DNA of 64,000 bases from Acanthosoma haemorrhoidale (lineage: Eukaryota > Arthropoda > Insecta > Hemiptera > Acanthosomatidae): positions 76,833,341 to 76,897,340 of the forward strand of contig OV884015.1 in the NCBI GenBank assembly GCA_930367205.1, in the 5' to 3' direction. The position numbers and the translations under genes were made by a program. The notes under the pieces were generated by a model. The model saw only the letters and a program-made list of their open reading frames with translations. It was not told the origin of the DNA and made no database searches. Positions 25,901 through 37,582 of this stretch are shown here, piece after piece; position 1 is the first letter of the stretch; every line of letters starts with the position of its first letter.

Positions 25901-28900
25901 AATAACAGTGAAATGAGATACAATGATACTAATAATTTACAATTTTCGGACTATTGTTTGAACGTTGGTTCAATGTAAATTGACATGTTTCTTCACCAAA
26001 CATAGACAGATAGACAATGTCCGCTGTTCAAATATTAATGATCAATATTTTACAGAGAACATTTATCATATAATTAAAACAGATTACGACAATTTATGCA
26101 ACTTCTTATTATCCATTGAGCAAAAATTTGCAAAACAAGGTTTTTAAAATTTGGCCACTTTTGCCCATGTTGGAATGGGAAAAGCTGAAATAATCTTAGT
26201 CCCAAGATGCAGGCTATGGTTAACGTTTTGGGGTGATAACCTTTTATCTTTAAGACAGACGAAAAGCTAATCGAACTGCAATCGTTTCCATTCGAGCACC
26301 TAGAAATTTTTATGGAAGATACGGAGCATATATTACAGCACTATCAACACACTAAGTCACAAACAAAACTATAATCAAGCTCATATAAATTCAAAATAAA
26401 AAATATCGAACAGTTAAATTATTTTAGATTTAAAAGCCTATAATGAAGAAGCTCTCATATGGTACATTTCATAAGATATTTGGTTATGAGTTATGCGTAA
26501 TTAGAATCCTGGTCTATAGTTGTCATAGTCACGAAATTAGAAGCATGAGACCCGCAATACACGGCACATACATGACAAGCCCTGTTGCCGCTCTGTGAAC
26601 TACTTCTCTTCTATTAACGTGATCCCTTTACTTCGATAATGTCAATCATTAAGCAGTAAGCAAATTAGTGATTAGTCCCTCATCCCCCATGTGACGATAC
26701 CTTCCCTTCACAAGCGTCTAATTACATGATGCCGACTATGATAACTACCGTTAAGGAACCTAGGTTTTTTTTAAAAAGGAGAATGGAGGCAAAGTGTAAG
26801 TAACCTCTGGTAGCATAGCCTACTTAAGAGGTTCATACATTTATAAATACTTATTGTCATTTTCACATGCCAGGTTTCGGGTTATGGTAGTGCTCATGAA
26901 TCTCGTTGTGGAATATAATGTAGTTGACATTTGTTTTAATTTATTTTCGTTAACTCTCCCTTAGGCATACGGGGTACAGTTGGGCCCCGGCCGACTCCAA
27001 CGGTCCATATGTTTCTCATTTTCACATTAGATAGGTGAGAGTCTTTGTAACTCATACACCATATCCCCTCTACGACTCCATCTTGGAATTTCACCCCTGT
27101 CATTCATTGATCACCTGCTTGTCGGCTCTGTAATAGATTTGGGCTACTTCTGTGTTCTGCACGCCTGCTGCAAAAAAGTGCATTTCCTGTTTTTTTCAAA
27201 AATTACTATTTACAAGAAAAAATTGTTAAACATCAACTTTGACATATAATATTGAACTATTAATCTATATTAAGTTTCTATTTACGTACCCATAAGGCCA
27301 AAAATGTTAATAAGCCAATAATCTGGTTAAGGTTGTTCTACAAGAAGTTGGTAGGCACATCAAGTGTAATCAGTGGATCTGTATTTATCTTCAAATGATT
27401 TCATTGATTGTAATTATTAAATGATATGTGAAAACCAAATATCTGTTCAATTTAGAAAAACTATGTTTTCTTCAACAGTTATTTTTACTCGGAAACGATT
27501 TTAAACTTTTAAATTTTTATATACTAAGTTTAGAATTCATAAAAATATTTTAAATACATTTATTATTTTAATTCAGTAGTTGTCTATTCTTTTATAATTA
27601 ACTAAGAAGTATGGTGTCGTAAACTATTAAAGATTAAACAAGCTTATATATTACGGGTGACAGTTGTAATCCCACTCACTAAAAACTATGACAAAAAATC
27701 CGGCACCTTACCGAGTGTTTAGTAGCACAATTACAAATCCTAATAATCAGTAGACTAATAATACTTGCAGAAAACTTCTCACGGGAGAAAATTAGTCTTT
27801 TAATATTTGTTTTTCAAGGTTTCGAGAAGTTGTGCTGAGCATATATTCCACATTGAGTTATGTAAGCACATGAAGATAGACAGAAGGCAGTCAGTCAACA
27901 TGGGTCTATTTGCCAACAGAAACAAAAACATCTTTCCTGAAGCGGTTGTTTCCATGCTATTCATGTGAACGAGTAACAACAGGTCTAATTCCACGCCAAG
28001 CATCAAATAACTCTAACGATTGAGAGGTGATACTGTTTTTGTTTTTTTTAGGGGGTTTCCTTAATTTTTGTTTTTTTTCAAAACCAAAACCTTTCAAGTC
28101 CCCTATAATATCAGATGTTAAGCCCACAGGCATAGATATTGTAATGATATTTTTAGGATTAACCTAAATTTATTTACTAGCAGTTTGGTTTAAGGGAGTT
28201 AGCTTTCTGTTGAAGTAACCTTTACTGGAGTCTGTCCAGGTCCCATCGGGTTACCCCTATACCTAATAGCGACGTCTGAGGACGGAAGGTATAGGTTTTG
28301 TTCTATGCGAGTATTATTTGGCTTCTGATGCTCGGGACTTTTTTCAAAGATATTTCAGCAATTAATTAAAGCAACCCATGCTCCTAGTAGGAGTTAGATT
28401 TTAGTATTTTATTTAGGGTTGTTTTCAGGCATCTGAAGCATCTAATAACCCTCCTTTGATATTTACCTCCTTCTCAAACACAGCTTCTTCAACATCCTTT
28501 TAAACAATGATCGCCCCAGGTAGCAACAGATTTCGAGGTAATCGAAGTTGTTTCATGTACAATAATATAGCACGACTCTCTGGAGAAAAGTCCATCAATA
28601 ACTCATAGCTGCTTAACACGTTACAAAAAATAAAATAAAGAGCACCACACTATATAAAGCACTTTCGTTCATCAAGGATTGGAAGGCTTCTTGATCAAAA
28701 CCCTGACGACATACATGAAGTATCTACCAAAAGGATGAAAAAATACTTGAAAATCAAAGACCATAAAATAAATATTTATAACAAGCATAAAATATTTTGG
28801 CTATAAAATATGAAATTTCTATTCATTTTCCATTACATGCTTTTTATAAGCAAAAAAGCTATTTAATTGATTTTTTTTAAAGGATAAACGCATGAACAAT

Positions 28901-29135
28901 CTAATTCGTTAGTAACTGAAATTATTACAATAAATATTTATCATCTATTTTCATTTTAATTTGACAAACTCAAACGCTTTGCAAGTATTCTGTTTCTACC
29001 AAGTTTCACAATCAGTTCTTAAACACGGGAGTTTACTGAAAACTAGTTAATTAGATGAAAACACTTTAGAAACATCTTCTCGTTCAAAAGGAAAGTTCAT
29101 ACAAAGCTAATTTATAAAAGCGACATCAGTAAATG
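22903..29135. other. 6.2 kb AT-rich sequence, no gene seen
   Basis: I find no readable domain, RNA gene or terminal-repeat element. The short open frames (60-81 codons) have no recognisable motif and fit chance in AT-rich DNA. Slightly GC-richer patches lie near 26530-26760, 26960-27130 and 28200-28330. Confidence 0.4.
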
Positions 29136-29146
29136 CTACTTAATTA

Positions 29147-30087
29147 GGCTGCAGAGGGCACCAGTCAGTTAATCACCGACAGGCTAAGAGTAAGAGCTAT
29201 CCACATTCAGGTGAACCCTGCCAAAACTCAAGAGAACGTCTTCTCCTTCCAGCATGGAAAACAGAAGCGTCCACCCAGCTTCAACATAGACGGGACTGAA
29301 TGCAAACTTTCTAACAGCATATGCTACCTAGGCATCAACCTAGGCAGACCCATGACGTTCGGCACTCACCTGCAGAAGAAGTTGAAAAGAGTACGTAGGA
29401 CTTACTTCTCTCTACAGCATCTCATCACAAGCCCGGCTATATCCCTTCGGCTGAAACTGTTAATATATAAGAGCGTCCTGAGGCCAGCTCTACTGTTTGG
29501 GACACCACTCTTCCGATTCCTACACACTAGCACAATAACTCGACTCCACAGCTTCCAGAACAACGCACGGCACTATGGCATACCCCTTTTCGTGATATGA
29601 AGGCTCCCGACATCCACGAAAAGTTCGAGGTCCCCACCATTACCGAAGCCATCCAAAGAAGACACATCAAGTTCTTTGACTCGATGAAACATAGCCAAAA
29701 CCATCTGTTCCGAGACATGACACCCCCACCGCTACCGGCAAGATGGCAAATCTCAAGATCTGGTAAAACAGACCAAATGGTGGACATCAATGCGCTTGGC
29801 CCACCAACAACAAGCCTCTAACGGGCACCCATCAATGCTATCCAACTAAATAAGACTGCACTACATGCCTAGAGGGACTCTAGGCCCAGCCACCAGTGGA
29901 CTCTCACCACTGTACCGCAACAATCAACCTCTACCGAGGCTTCCCACGCTCCTTAATTCCCTCACACCACCTTCAAGCAGGTGCTCCTGGTACAAAGATC
30001 CACCAAACCCAGACATTCCTTTATTTTTTCCCTCATCCTTAATCTTAATTAAAGAGCTACGAAAAAAAACAAAAAAAAAAAAAAAAA
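29147..30087 (+). mobile_element. family A relative, 5'-truncated copy with broken RT C-terminus
   Basis: The copy encodes the family A ORF2 C-terminal region. It opens in the ESASQQIAEKL-like segment just after the YADD box and includes NPAKTQ, CYLGINLGRP, RLKLLIYKSVLRPAL and RRHIKFFDS. Compared with the intact copy, about 7 nt are missing near 29561-29563 within the FQN-RVLRT segment. This shifts the frame: codons run in one frame to about 29562 and in another from there to the stop at 29821. The 3' UTR and poly(A) (interrupted by one C) follow. Perfect 11-bp target duplications, CTACTTAATTA, lie at 29136-29146 and 30088-30098. Sequence divergence from the 33-37 kb copy suggests a sister subfamily shared with 58214-58730. 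Confidence 0.93.
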
Positions 30088-31061
30088 CTACTTAATTACC
30101 TACGATTGTCAATTAGGATGCAAATTATAAAGACTAGTTACTTACTTTTTACTATTACGTAGGCCTTTAGCCCGAGTAGGGTTTGCTTGGAAGAGAATGT
30201 TTGGCATTTATGTAAAACTTTTAATGTAATAAATAAGACCAGAGCTTACATAACAAGAGGAATATACTTTCACAAGACACTTCGCTTTTTTTTCAGGCTC
30301 AATTTATATGCTGACAAGAACATTCAACGTACGATTCCAATCAGTAATTATTCAACATAAAATAATTAATGTTCTCATTCCCCCAATTTCTTTCTCCCTT
30401 CACGGTTGGATTGTGTAACGGTACGGATTAGTGAGAGTGCTCCGTTGTGCTGAACCTTAAAACTGATGAGAACTGAGCCAGAGAGTGTAAAACATGATGG
30501 GCTTGATAATAGTAATGTCCCTATGTACAATTAACATGTTTTGATTAATTCTGAAAGAAGATAATTATATCAAAATTAATTTATGCCTTTTCGTTTAAAG
30601 TTACTCTACAATTTAGCGAGATGGCGGATTTCAAAGACGAATCTTCCGACAGAATACGCCTAAACAAATCCAGGCTTAATTCACGCTAATGTAAACACTG
30701 CTTAGAGATTGGTTTTCTTCTGGTGCGAGGAAATATATATCTTAAGATAGAACCGCTGAGGTACAGATTTAATTTTGTTTTGATTTACTTTTGTTCAGCG
30801 CTCAATGCATAAGCCAATACACTTTAACAACATTGGCAAAGATCAGCTAGTTCCTTGTTTTGTTGTGAAGCCCGAAGGTAGTGATTTCACTTTCAAACTG
30901 GTGCAGGGTGTCCTATCCGTAGCAGCCGTATAATTTATTTTGAAACTATGTTTAAAAAAACTGTATATATATTAATCCGTGATGTATTAGTTTCTCTTAA
31001 GATATATTAACGAGAAGTATGTGAAAAAAGTATGTCCTTTTTTTGGATTGGCAATTAATAG

Positions 31062-31084
31062 TAATAATAATAATAATAATAATA
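31062..31084. repeat. (AAT)n microsatellite
   Basis: About seven perfect AAT units in a row. Confidence 0.95.
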
Positions 31085-31304
31085 TACTCTCTATTGTGGC
31101 CTATCCACAATTTTTATTTTATATTTTATTATATATTTACACTAATATGGGCACCTATTGGCTGCATCATTACTCTGAAATATATAAAAAAAATCATTAC
31201 TATTGCGGTGTTTGATATTACTTGTAGTGATTATAAAAAATTAAAACAAATGCAATAATTATTTAAATAACTCATCCAAAAATGAACAGATGGACAATTA
31301 AGTC

Positions 31305-31325
31305 TGTGTGTGTGTGTGTGTGTGT
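31305..31325. repeat. (TG)n microsatellite
   Basis: About ten TG units followed by a T run. Confidence 0.95.
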
Positions 31326-33374
31326 TTTTTTTTAATGACATGCCTACTACAAGTGGCCCAAAATCCATAAGTGTTCCCAAAATCATAGTTAGATAATAAT
31401 AAAAATAATCGGGCTTGACATAATAGTTTAAAAATCAAAATTAAAAATTGACAGCTGACTTCTTTGTTGAGCATGATTGGGGTGTCTTCCAGTACTGGCG
31501 TTCATTTGAAACTTACTTGTCTATTAAGATAATTACAAACATCAACATTAAGTGTTATCTCAGTATTTTGCAACTGAGTTATGCATTTCCTGTCCCTTAC
31601 ACCGAACAGCAATTGTGTGAGGAGCATCTTGGTATTCAGCACCAGTGACATGTGGGAAGCACGGGCTGTCTTTTCTTCTTAAGGCTGTTTTTAAAGGTAT
31701 GGTGCCGCTGCTGGGCCGTACAAATTCAATACGTGACCTAGAATTGACGCTAGTGGGACGCATTCGGGCGCCAACGATGGGAGTCTATCGAAGTAAATAT
31801 GTTGTAATTGCTTGCTTAATCCACAAAAGAATATTTTTTAAAACAAAATGACTATACTGTGACCATCTATTTATTGTAAATTATTAGGAAAAACAACCGC
31901 AAGTAGGAATTACGGTGCCGCACATTTAAACCCCGGATGTGTGCACCTTATTGTTCAAGGTAACTATTTCGTCATTTTCACGATAAAAAAAGTGATTTGA
32001 CAGACATAATATACTATTTGTCGCAATATAAGTTATTATTGTTGCTATGAAATTGGTTTGTCCAAGTTTTGTCATACAGATGACGTATTTTTTTAAATGT
32101 TTGAGCTTGTATTAGTCAATATGTCAGTAGGATGTCTGACCATTGCTATTGGGTTGGTTTTTGATTTCTAAAGAGGTCTTTGTGTAAACTTCAGCCGTAT
32201 CGATCCCATTTTTAGTCTAGTCAGTACAATTTAATCACTTCTGAATTCCCTACCTTTACTGTGCAATTTATTTCTCGGAGTTTGTTTTCGCATGTTGAGT
32301 TCCTGTCACCAGGTGTAATTTGTTTTTACATTATCCTGTATGCCTGTGTCATGACCGTGTCAGGAAAGTCGGCTACTAATTCTTTTACATCTTAGTATGG
32401 ATTTCGATTTTTGTCAACCATCTCAGTACACACAAGTTTATTTTTAAAAGCTTTTATAAATTTAAGGTTCTGTTTTTTCTTTGTGTTTAAACACCAGATG
32501 TAGATGACAGTCCAAAAAGAATTTTAAGTATACTCCGAAAAAATTTAATTTTTGAAAGCCAACAGTAAAAATTGTGCTTTTAATATCGGTGCTAGTGATA
32601 CTTGGCCCAAATAGCTTATAATAATGTTATATTATTGTATTGGGAGGCAAATACACCAATTACCGGTATTAGTGATCCCCCAAGGTAAAATCCGTTCCTG
32701 AACTTCTGGTTAAATTCACAACTTGGATGGAGTAGGAATCGAATTTGAGGGTTCTCAATGAATAGCGCGGTGGTAGAAATCTTATTAACGCCAACGAGAA
32801 GATGAAGGCGAAGGATAAAGCCAATCTTCTTAGACTTCATCATGAATGCCTTTGATGGTAGTAAGGTATCTCCCCAACTGGGGGAATCTAAGGAGTTAGT
32901 GCTCCGAATCGACAAGAAAAAAAAACTAACAGCGTAATTCGTCACAGCACGTTTCAGAACTTAAAAAAGCGGATGTAACATATAACTTGAAATAGCGAAA
33001 CGATAATAAATCTGACCTATAAAAAAAAAAGAAGGAAACAAAGATTTAAAAGTGAAACTGAGGGTCGACTAAAAAAAATAGAATTTTAACTGAAAAGATG
33101 GCTTTGTCGTATTTCTTTGATCATTAGAGCAAAAAAGGGCCAAGCTTTCCACCATTAAGATGTGATCCTTCACGTTAAGTTCCTTGTCTTCGTTCAGAGC
33201 ATTTTTTCTTCAAAGTAAAAGGAGGCTTTTATCCTTGCAACAACAATTTTAATGAAAACTACGAATCACTAAAAATTAGGAACACAGCTAAGAGCCGATA
33301 TGTTGCTTAATCGTTAACATAATAAAGAAAACACTTGTTTTTGTGTGGTATTTCCGCAGTTTGTGAGTTCATAA

Positions 33375-33379
33375 TTGAA

Positions 33380-33384
<5 letters not shown>
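33375..33384. repeat. candidate target duplication, 3' side of the intact family A copy
   Basis: TTGAACAAAT abuts the poly(A) tract and recurs at 37857-37866 beyond the 5' region. The last T may belong to the tract, so the match is 9-10 bp. Confidence 0.5.

Positions 33385-33449
<65 letters not shown>
33384..33449 (-). other. poly(A) tail of family A element
   Basis: 66 consecutive T on the plus strand, that is, a 66-nt A tract at the element's 3' end after GAGAGCTAAG. No interruptions are visible, which argues for a recent insertion because such tracts decay quickly. Confidence 0.97.
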
Positions 33450-33812
33450 CTTAGCTCTCAAACTTATAAAATAGGATGTGGGAAAATTATTTTGGGCTAA
33501 TGAGTGCCTTTCACTAAGGGGAGTCCCCCATTTGAAGGATGTATGAGAAGGATATAGGGTGTGGAACGCCTAAAGGAGGCGGGTGGAATCAGGAAGGTAG
33601 TGAGAGTCTACCGAGGGTGGAGCCTAGGGGTACCTAGGCAAGGGTTTGTAGTCGGCCAGGTCAAGCCTGGCCAGCCCCGGCAGGGGCCTGAAATAAGTCG
33701 GCCTCTCGGCCGGAAGGTCGACCCTGCTTAAACAGGTAGATGGGGTCTTGTAGCTTCGGAGATCGGCCTCGATCTCTTGGCTGGGTGTTGATCTTCAGTC
33801 TCCGTCAGGGGG
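33450..33812 (-). other. 3' UTR of family A element
   Basis: This 363-nt stretch between the ORF2 stop (TAG at 33815-33813) and the poly(A) is shared with the truncated copy at 2353-2554 and, more distantly, with the 3' ends at 29822-30060 and 58470-58716. The conserved terminal sequence GARCTAAG just before the A tract is the likely recognition end for reverse transcription. No AATAAA is seen near the end. Confidence 0.85.
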
Positions 33813-36473
33813 CTAGGGTTCGATCACGTCCATCTGTCTCCAGGCTTCAGCGGTCCAGCAGTGCTTCCATCTGACGGGCATTGGTGGTGGTTGAAGGTCG
33901 GAGAATAGTGGGTTGTGGCTGTGTCGGAGTGAGTCAAAAAATTTGATGTGTCTTCTCTTGATGAAATCTTGAATGGTGAGCACTTCAAATTTTTTATGCA
34001 TCTCGTCTGCCTTCATTCGGTCGAACGGGGTATGTTTGAGGGAGGTGCGGAGAACTCTGTTCTGAAATTGCTGGAGCGTTTTGAGAGTGTTAGGAGTCAG
34101 ATACTTGAAGAGAGGGGTCCCATACATCAAAGCAGGTCTTAGGACGCTCTGGTATATCAGCAGCTTGAGGCGTACCGATAAAGCCGGGCTGTGAAGTAGG
34201 TGTCCGAGGCTGAAGAATTTCTTCCTAACACTCTTTAACTTCTTGCCGAGATGTGTTGTGAACGACAAGTGTCTACCGAGGGTGATCCCAAGGTAGCATA
34301 GCTTGTTGCTTACATGGCACTCTTTGCCGTCTAAGACGAAGGATTTCGGGAGCTTCTTTTTTCCGGATTTATAGCTGAATATAATTCCTTGCGTCTTGGC
34401 CGGGTTGACTTTAATGTGGACGGCATCGAGTTTCTCGGCGATCTGTTGACTGGCGCTCTCAGCGAATTTCAGGGCTCTGGTGGGATTGATGCTAGTGCTG
34501 TAAACACCAATGTCGTCTGCATAAGCCGATACCTCGCAGTTGGGGTACGAGGCTCCTACGATGTGGGCGGTGTAAATGTTGAACAGCAGGGGGCCTAGCA
34601 CCGATCCTTGGGGGACACCGGCAGTGTAATCTCTTCGGGTCGTAGACGTAGTGCCTATACGAACCGAAAAAGTTCTGCCTGTAAGATAGGATCTCATCAG
34701 GTTCTGCAGCTGATCCGAGAATTCATATTCCCTCAGACGTTGGAGTAGGATGTAGTGGTCGACAGAGTCGAAAGCTTTCGAACAGTCCAGTGAAATCATA
34801 GCGGTAGCTCTGTTGCTCCGGACGTTCGATGCGACGTGGTGTTGCAATCTCACCAGGTTGTTGTTCGCACTTAAGCCTGTGCTGAAACCAGTCTGCTCTG
34901 GTGGGATGACTTCTTGTGACTCGCAGTGCCCTGAGAGATGTACGTGGATGATTCTCTCGAACAGCTTCGAGAGTTGAGTCAGCAGACTGATGGGGCGGTA
35001 ATGAGATGGCTCATAACCGCTTTTCGCTGGTTTCAGAAGGGGGACCACTACAGCGTGCTTCCAGTTCTGGGGGAAATAGTGCAGCCTGAAGCAGGAGTTC
35101 AACACGTTCGTTATGAATGAGATTCCTTTCCTCGGCAGCTGCTTGAGTAGGATGTTCTGGATGGAATCCTGACCTGGGGCCTTCTTGCCGGTCGTTCTTC
35201 GAATGAATGCAGCGCATTGCCGGTGTGAGGTGTAGATTTCGGTAGTGGTGGGGAGGGTGGGAGAGGGGGGGTCGAGGGCTCTTATTGGCTGTCCCTGGCC
35301 ACGACTGACTTCCTCATAATGGGCCGCCAAGATGTCCGCTTGCTCGGTGGTGGGAATGAACTGCCCGTTTACGGCCAGCCTTACACCGTTCTTTTTGGAC
35401 CTGCAGGTCTTCACAAGCTTCCACAATTGCTTGTGGTCACCGTGGAGACTGGTGAGGCGATCTTCCCAAATCGAATTTTTCCACTGGGCCATCAGGGACT
35501 TAACTTGGTTTGTGAGAGCATTTAAAACCGGTTTTAGGTCCCTGTTTTTGGTCCTAAACCACCTGTTCTTGATGTTATTACGCTGTCTAATCAGTTGTAG
35601 GATGTGATCCGGAGGTTTTCTCAGAGAAGGGGGCTTCGGAGAAAATGTCGGGATCGATGCATCGGCAGCTCGATCGATGACGTCCTGTAGCTGATAGACA
35701 GCGTAATCTATGTCCCAAGTGTGTCTCAGGGGCGCAATTGTGGGCAATTCGGTCTTGATGAGATGCTTGTAGAGGTCCCACTTGGCCTCGTCGTACCTGT
35801 ATCTAGAAGCAGGCGGCTCTGGCATGTCGCCTTCTAGTTCGTAGAGCACAGGCCGATGGTCGGAGGTGGTAAAGTCCAAGGCGGAGCACCCAGTGACTCG
35901 GTGTGGCTGTTGAGTCAGGAGTAGATCGGGCGTGGAGGTCCTGTCGGGGTTCACGAAGTGACGGAAGGTTGGCAATCCTGGGTGGATGACCGTAAATGGT
36001 GTCTTTGTGATGTAACGGCCGAGGGCGTTAGCCCTCGTACTGCTCCACCAACTGTGGTTCGCATTTAGGTCACCCACGATGGCGTGTCTTCGGTCCTGAG
36101 CTATTGTAGTGAGCAGGAGCTTGTCAGAGTCGCAATTGGCTCTCGGTCTTCTGTAGACTACTGACACTATCATGTTTTTTGTGAGCCGTAACTGGAGCGT
36201 TACGATGTAGTGGGAGGGGCCTAGGGTCACGGGTGGGGGTAGTCTCCTACAGGGCACTCCGTTCCTCACTAACACTGCTACTCCTCCAGAGATGGTCTCA
36301 GTGTCGTGGCGGTAGGCGGTATATCCCGCGAATCGGCAGAAATGAATCTTCTTCAGTCGGGTGTCTGTCAGGACAGCGACGTCTGGTGAATGGCACCGTA
36401 GAAGTGTCTCTACGTCAGCTTGTTTGGGCCGAAGGCCGCAAACGTTGTAATTTAATATACTATGACCCATCAT
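33813..36473 (-). CDS. family A ORF2: endonuclease-reverse transcriptase
   Basis: This 886-residue protein nicks target DNA and copies the element RNA. The APE-type endonuclease occupies residues 1-215: NYNVCGL (8-14), TDTRL (36-40), SGGVAVLVRN (62-71), VSVVYRRP (103-110), GDLNANH (134-140), PDLLL (182-186) and SDH (204-206). The reverse transcriptase spans about 430-690: KAPGQDSI, HYRPISLL (491-498), LDCSKAFD with D563, AGVPQGSVLGP (618-628) and YADD (651-654). CYLGI (726-730) and a C-terminal tail ending MDVIEP follow, with no C-terminal zinc knuckle. The usual endonuclease glutamate (ET in most relatives) is aspartate here (D37). The start ATG overlaps the ORF1 stop as ATGA. Length and order are normal for Jockey ORF2, and there are no stops or frameshifts. 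Short plus-strand frames across this interval are antisense. Confidence 0.96.
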   Translation of the reverse strand: MMGHSILNYNVCGLRPKQADVETLLRCHSPDVAVLTDTRLKKIHFCRFAGYTAYRHDTETISGGVAVLVRNGVPCRRLPPPVTLGPSHYIVTLQLRLTKNMIVSVVYRRPRANCDSDKLLLTTIAQDRRHAIVGDLNANHSWWSSTRANALGRYITKTPFTVIHPGLPTFRHFVNPDRTSTPDLLLTQQPHRVTGCSALDFTTSDHRPVLYELEGDMPEPPASRYRYDEAKWDLYKHLIKTELPTIAPLRHTWDIDYAVYQLQDVIDRAADASIPTFSPKPPSLRKPPDHILQLIRQRNNIKNRWFRTKNRDLKPVLNALTNQVKSLMAQWKNSIWEDRLTSLHGDHKQLWKLVKTCRSKKNGVRLAVNGQFIPTTEQADILAAHYEEVSRGQGQPIRALDPPSPTLPTTTEIYTSHRQCAAFIRRTTGKKAPGQDSIQNILLKQLPRKGISFITNVLNSCFRLHYFPQNWKHAVVVPLLKPAKSGYEPSHYRPISLLTQLSKLFERIIHVHLSGHCESQEVIPPEQTGFSTGLSANNNLVRLQHHVASNVRSNRATAMISLDCSKAFDSVDHYILLQRLREYEFSDQLQNLMRSYLTGRTFSVRIGTTSTTRRDYTAGVPQGSVLGPLLFNIYTAHIVGASYPNCEVSAYADDIGVYSTSINPTRALKFAESASQQIAEKLDAVHIKVNPAKTQGIIFSYKSGKKKLPKSFVLDGKECHVSNKLCYLGITLGRHLSFTTHLGKKLKSVRKKFFSLGHLLHSPALSVRLKLLIYQSVLRPALMYGTPLFKYLTPNTLKTLQQFQNRVLRTSLKHTPFDRMKADEMHKKFEVLTIQDFIKRRHIKFFDSLRHSHNPLFSDLQPPPMPVRWKHCWTAEAWRQMDVIEP
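36470..36473 (-). promoter_or_regulatory. ATGA overlap of ORF1 stop and ORF2 start
   Basis: On the minus strand the last sense codons GTA TAC AAA of ORF1 run into TGA, and the A before that TGA starts the ORF2 ATG, giving ATGA. A second ATG follows at once (ATGATG). This arrangement fits ORF2 translation by termination and re-initiation after ORF1, as known for some other non-LTR elements. It is inferred here from layout only. Confidence 0.8.
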
Positions 36474-37582
36474 TTGTATACCCGGTCAGACTGTGTTAAT
36501 AGCCGCTCTACCAGTGCGGCGAGATTGTTCATGGTAGTGAGCATAGCGCTCATCATACTCATCATAGCATCATTGTTGTTAGCGGGCTGAGGTAGAGGTG
36601 CTGGGAGTGCTACTTCCGGAGGCCTGGTGTTACCTGACGCCATCTGCGCATAGGAGGCAGTCTGTCGTGGTGGTGGGGGGGCAGTCATAAAGGTGGCTTT
36701 TCTCGGCCCGGCTGAGAAATTCTGTGCCTGTTTCTTGATTTCTGCAGTCTCTAGGAGTTTAATCCTGTACGGGCACTGTCGGTACGACGCGACATGATTT
36801 CCCCCGCAATTGGCGCATTTGAGAGGAATGGAAGCGTCCCTGGGGCAGTCTTTTATGTCGTGAGGTTGACTGCACCTCACGCACTTGGCCTGCTTGAAGC
36901 AGTACCGTCTTGTATGGCCGTATTCCTGACAGTTAAGGCACATCGGAATGCCTCTTTTGTCATGAAAGGTGCTCACTCTAAAGAGTACATTATTTATATG
37001 ACGGAGTTGCTTTAAGTTCTCCGCCTTGAGAGTATGGTCGCCGATTACGAGAATCGGCTCGATCTCCGTCTTCCCGCCATTTTGGTCAGAGCGCCTCAAT
37101 CGATATACATCGATTATATTGCTACCCACGCTATTAATGTGGGCTTTTATCTCCTCAATCGGGTGAGAGAGATCGAAACCGTGTAGCAAGTACTTCTTGT
37201 TGGGCTTAGTACCACGGGGGGCGAACGTATGAAAGGGGATTTTTGATTCCCTAATTGCAGCAATTGTTTGCTGTTGGTCATGCACGCTGTGGCAGAGCAC
37301 CTTTGTGTTCTGCTGTGTCTGTACTATTTTAAAGTTCTTAACGTTATTATCAGCTAGTAACCTCGTGAGGTCGTAGCTGTTAATCCGCCCTAATACTAGG
37401 GGGGGTGGTGATTTGGGGGCAACAGGGGCGGCGGATGTGCTGGCCTCGGACTGAGCTTTCGAGTTTAGGGGGGTGAAGGAATTGGAGGTACTTACTCCGG
37501 GGGCTTGTGGTAGAGTACGCTTTCGGCATACTCTCTTTGGATGATGAAAGTCATCACCTTTGGGGTCCCTACTGCTTTCCAT
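36470..37582 (-). CDS. family A ORF1: gag-like RNA-binding protein
   Basis: This 370-residue protein probably coats element RNA and carries it to the nucleus or target. Residues 1-65 are basic, then Ser/Ala/Pro-rich. About 130-210 (KPNKKYLLHGFDL to FRVSTFHDKRG) fits the PRE_C2HC region typical of Jockey gag proteins. Three zinc knuckles follow: C215-C218-H223-C228 (CX2CX4HX4C), C234-C237-H241-C246 (CX2CX3HX4C) and C256-C259-H263-C270 (CX2CX3HX6C). The C-terminus is Pro-rich and ends in a Met/Asn-rich segment with a possible short helix (MMSMMSAMLTTMNNLAALVE). The ATG at 37582 is the first in the open frame and gives the full domain set. The last codon overlaps the start of ORF2. Confidence 0.94.
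   Translation of the reverse strand: MESSRDPKGDDFHHPKRVCRKRTLPQAPGVSTSNSFTPLNSKAQSEASTSAAPVAPKSPPPLVLGRINSYDLTRLLADNNVKNFKIVQTQQNTKVLCHSVHDQQQTIAAIRESKIPFHTFAPRGTKPNKKYLLHGFDLSHPIEEIKAHINSVGSNIIDVYRLRRSDQNGGKTEIEPILVIGDHTLKAENLKQLRHINNVLFRVSTFHDKRGIPMCLNCQEYGHTRRYCFKQAKCVRCSQPHDIKDCPRDASIPLKCANCGGNHVASYRQCPYRIKLLETAEIKKQAQNFSAGPRKATFMTAPPPPRQTASYAQMASGNTRPPEVALPAPLPQPANNNDAMMSMMSAMLTTMNNLAALVERLLTQSDRVYK

Larger units (their letters stand above)
30099..33374. other. no gene seen; two microsatellites
   Basis: Mostly AT-rich. Microsatellites (AAT)n and (TG)n are listed separately. A minus-strand frame of 109 codons (32616-32945) and a plus-strand frame of 68 codons (31645-31851) carry no motif I recognise and lack convincing coding character. 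Confidence 0.4.

Noticed and set aside
31645..31851. 68-codon plus-strand frame in a GC-richer patch
   Set aside because: It overlaps an opposite-strand frame of similar length, and neither shows a recognisable protein.
32616..32945. 109-codon minus-strand frame
   Set aside because: No domain or motif, no sign of splice sites or of a neighbouring gene, and the length is compatible with chance in 64 kb.
33948..36499. Several plus-strand open frames of 60-91 codons
   Set aside because: They are antisense to the intact ORF2 and arise from its high GC content and codon structure.
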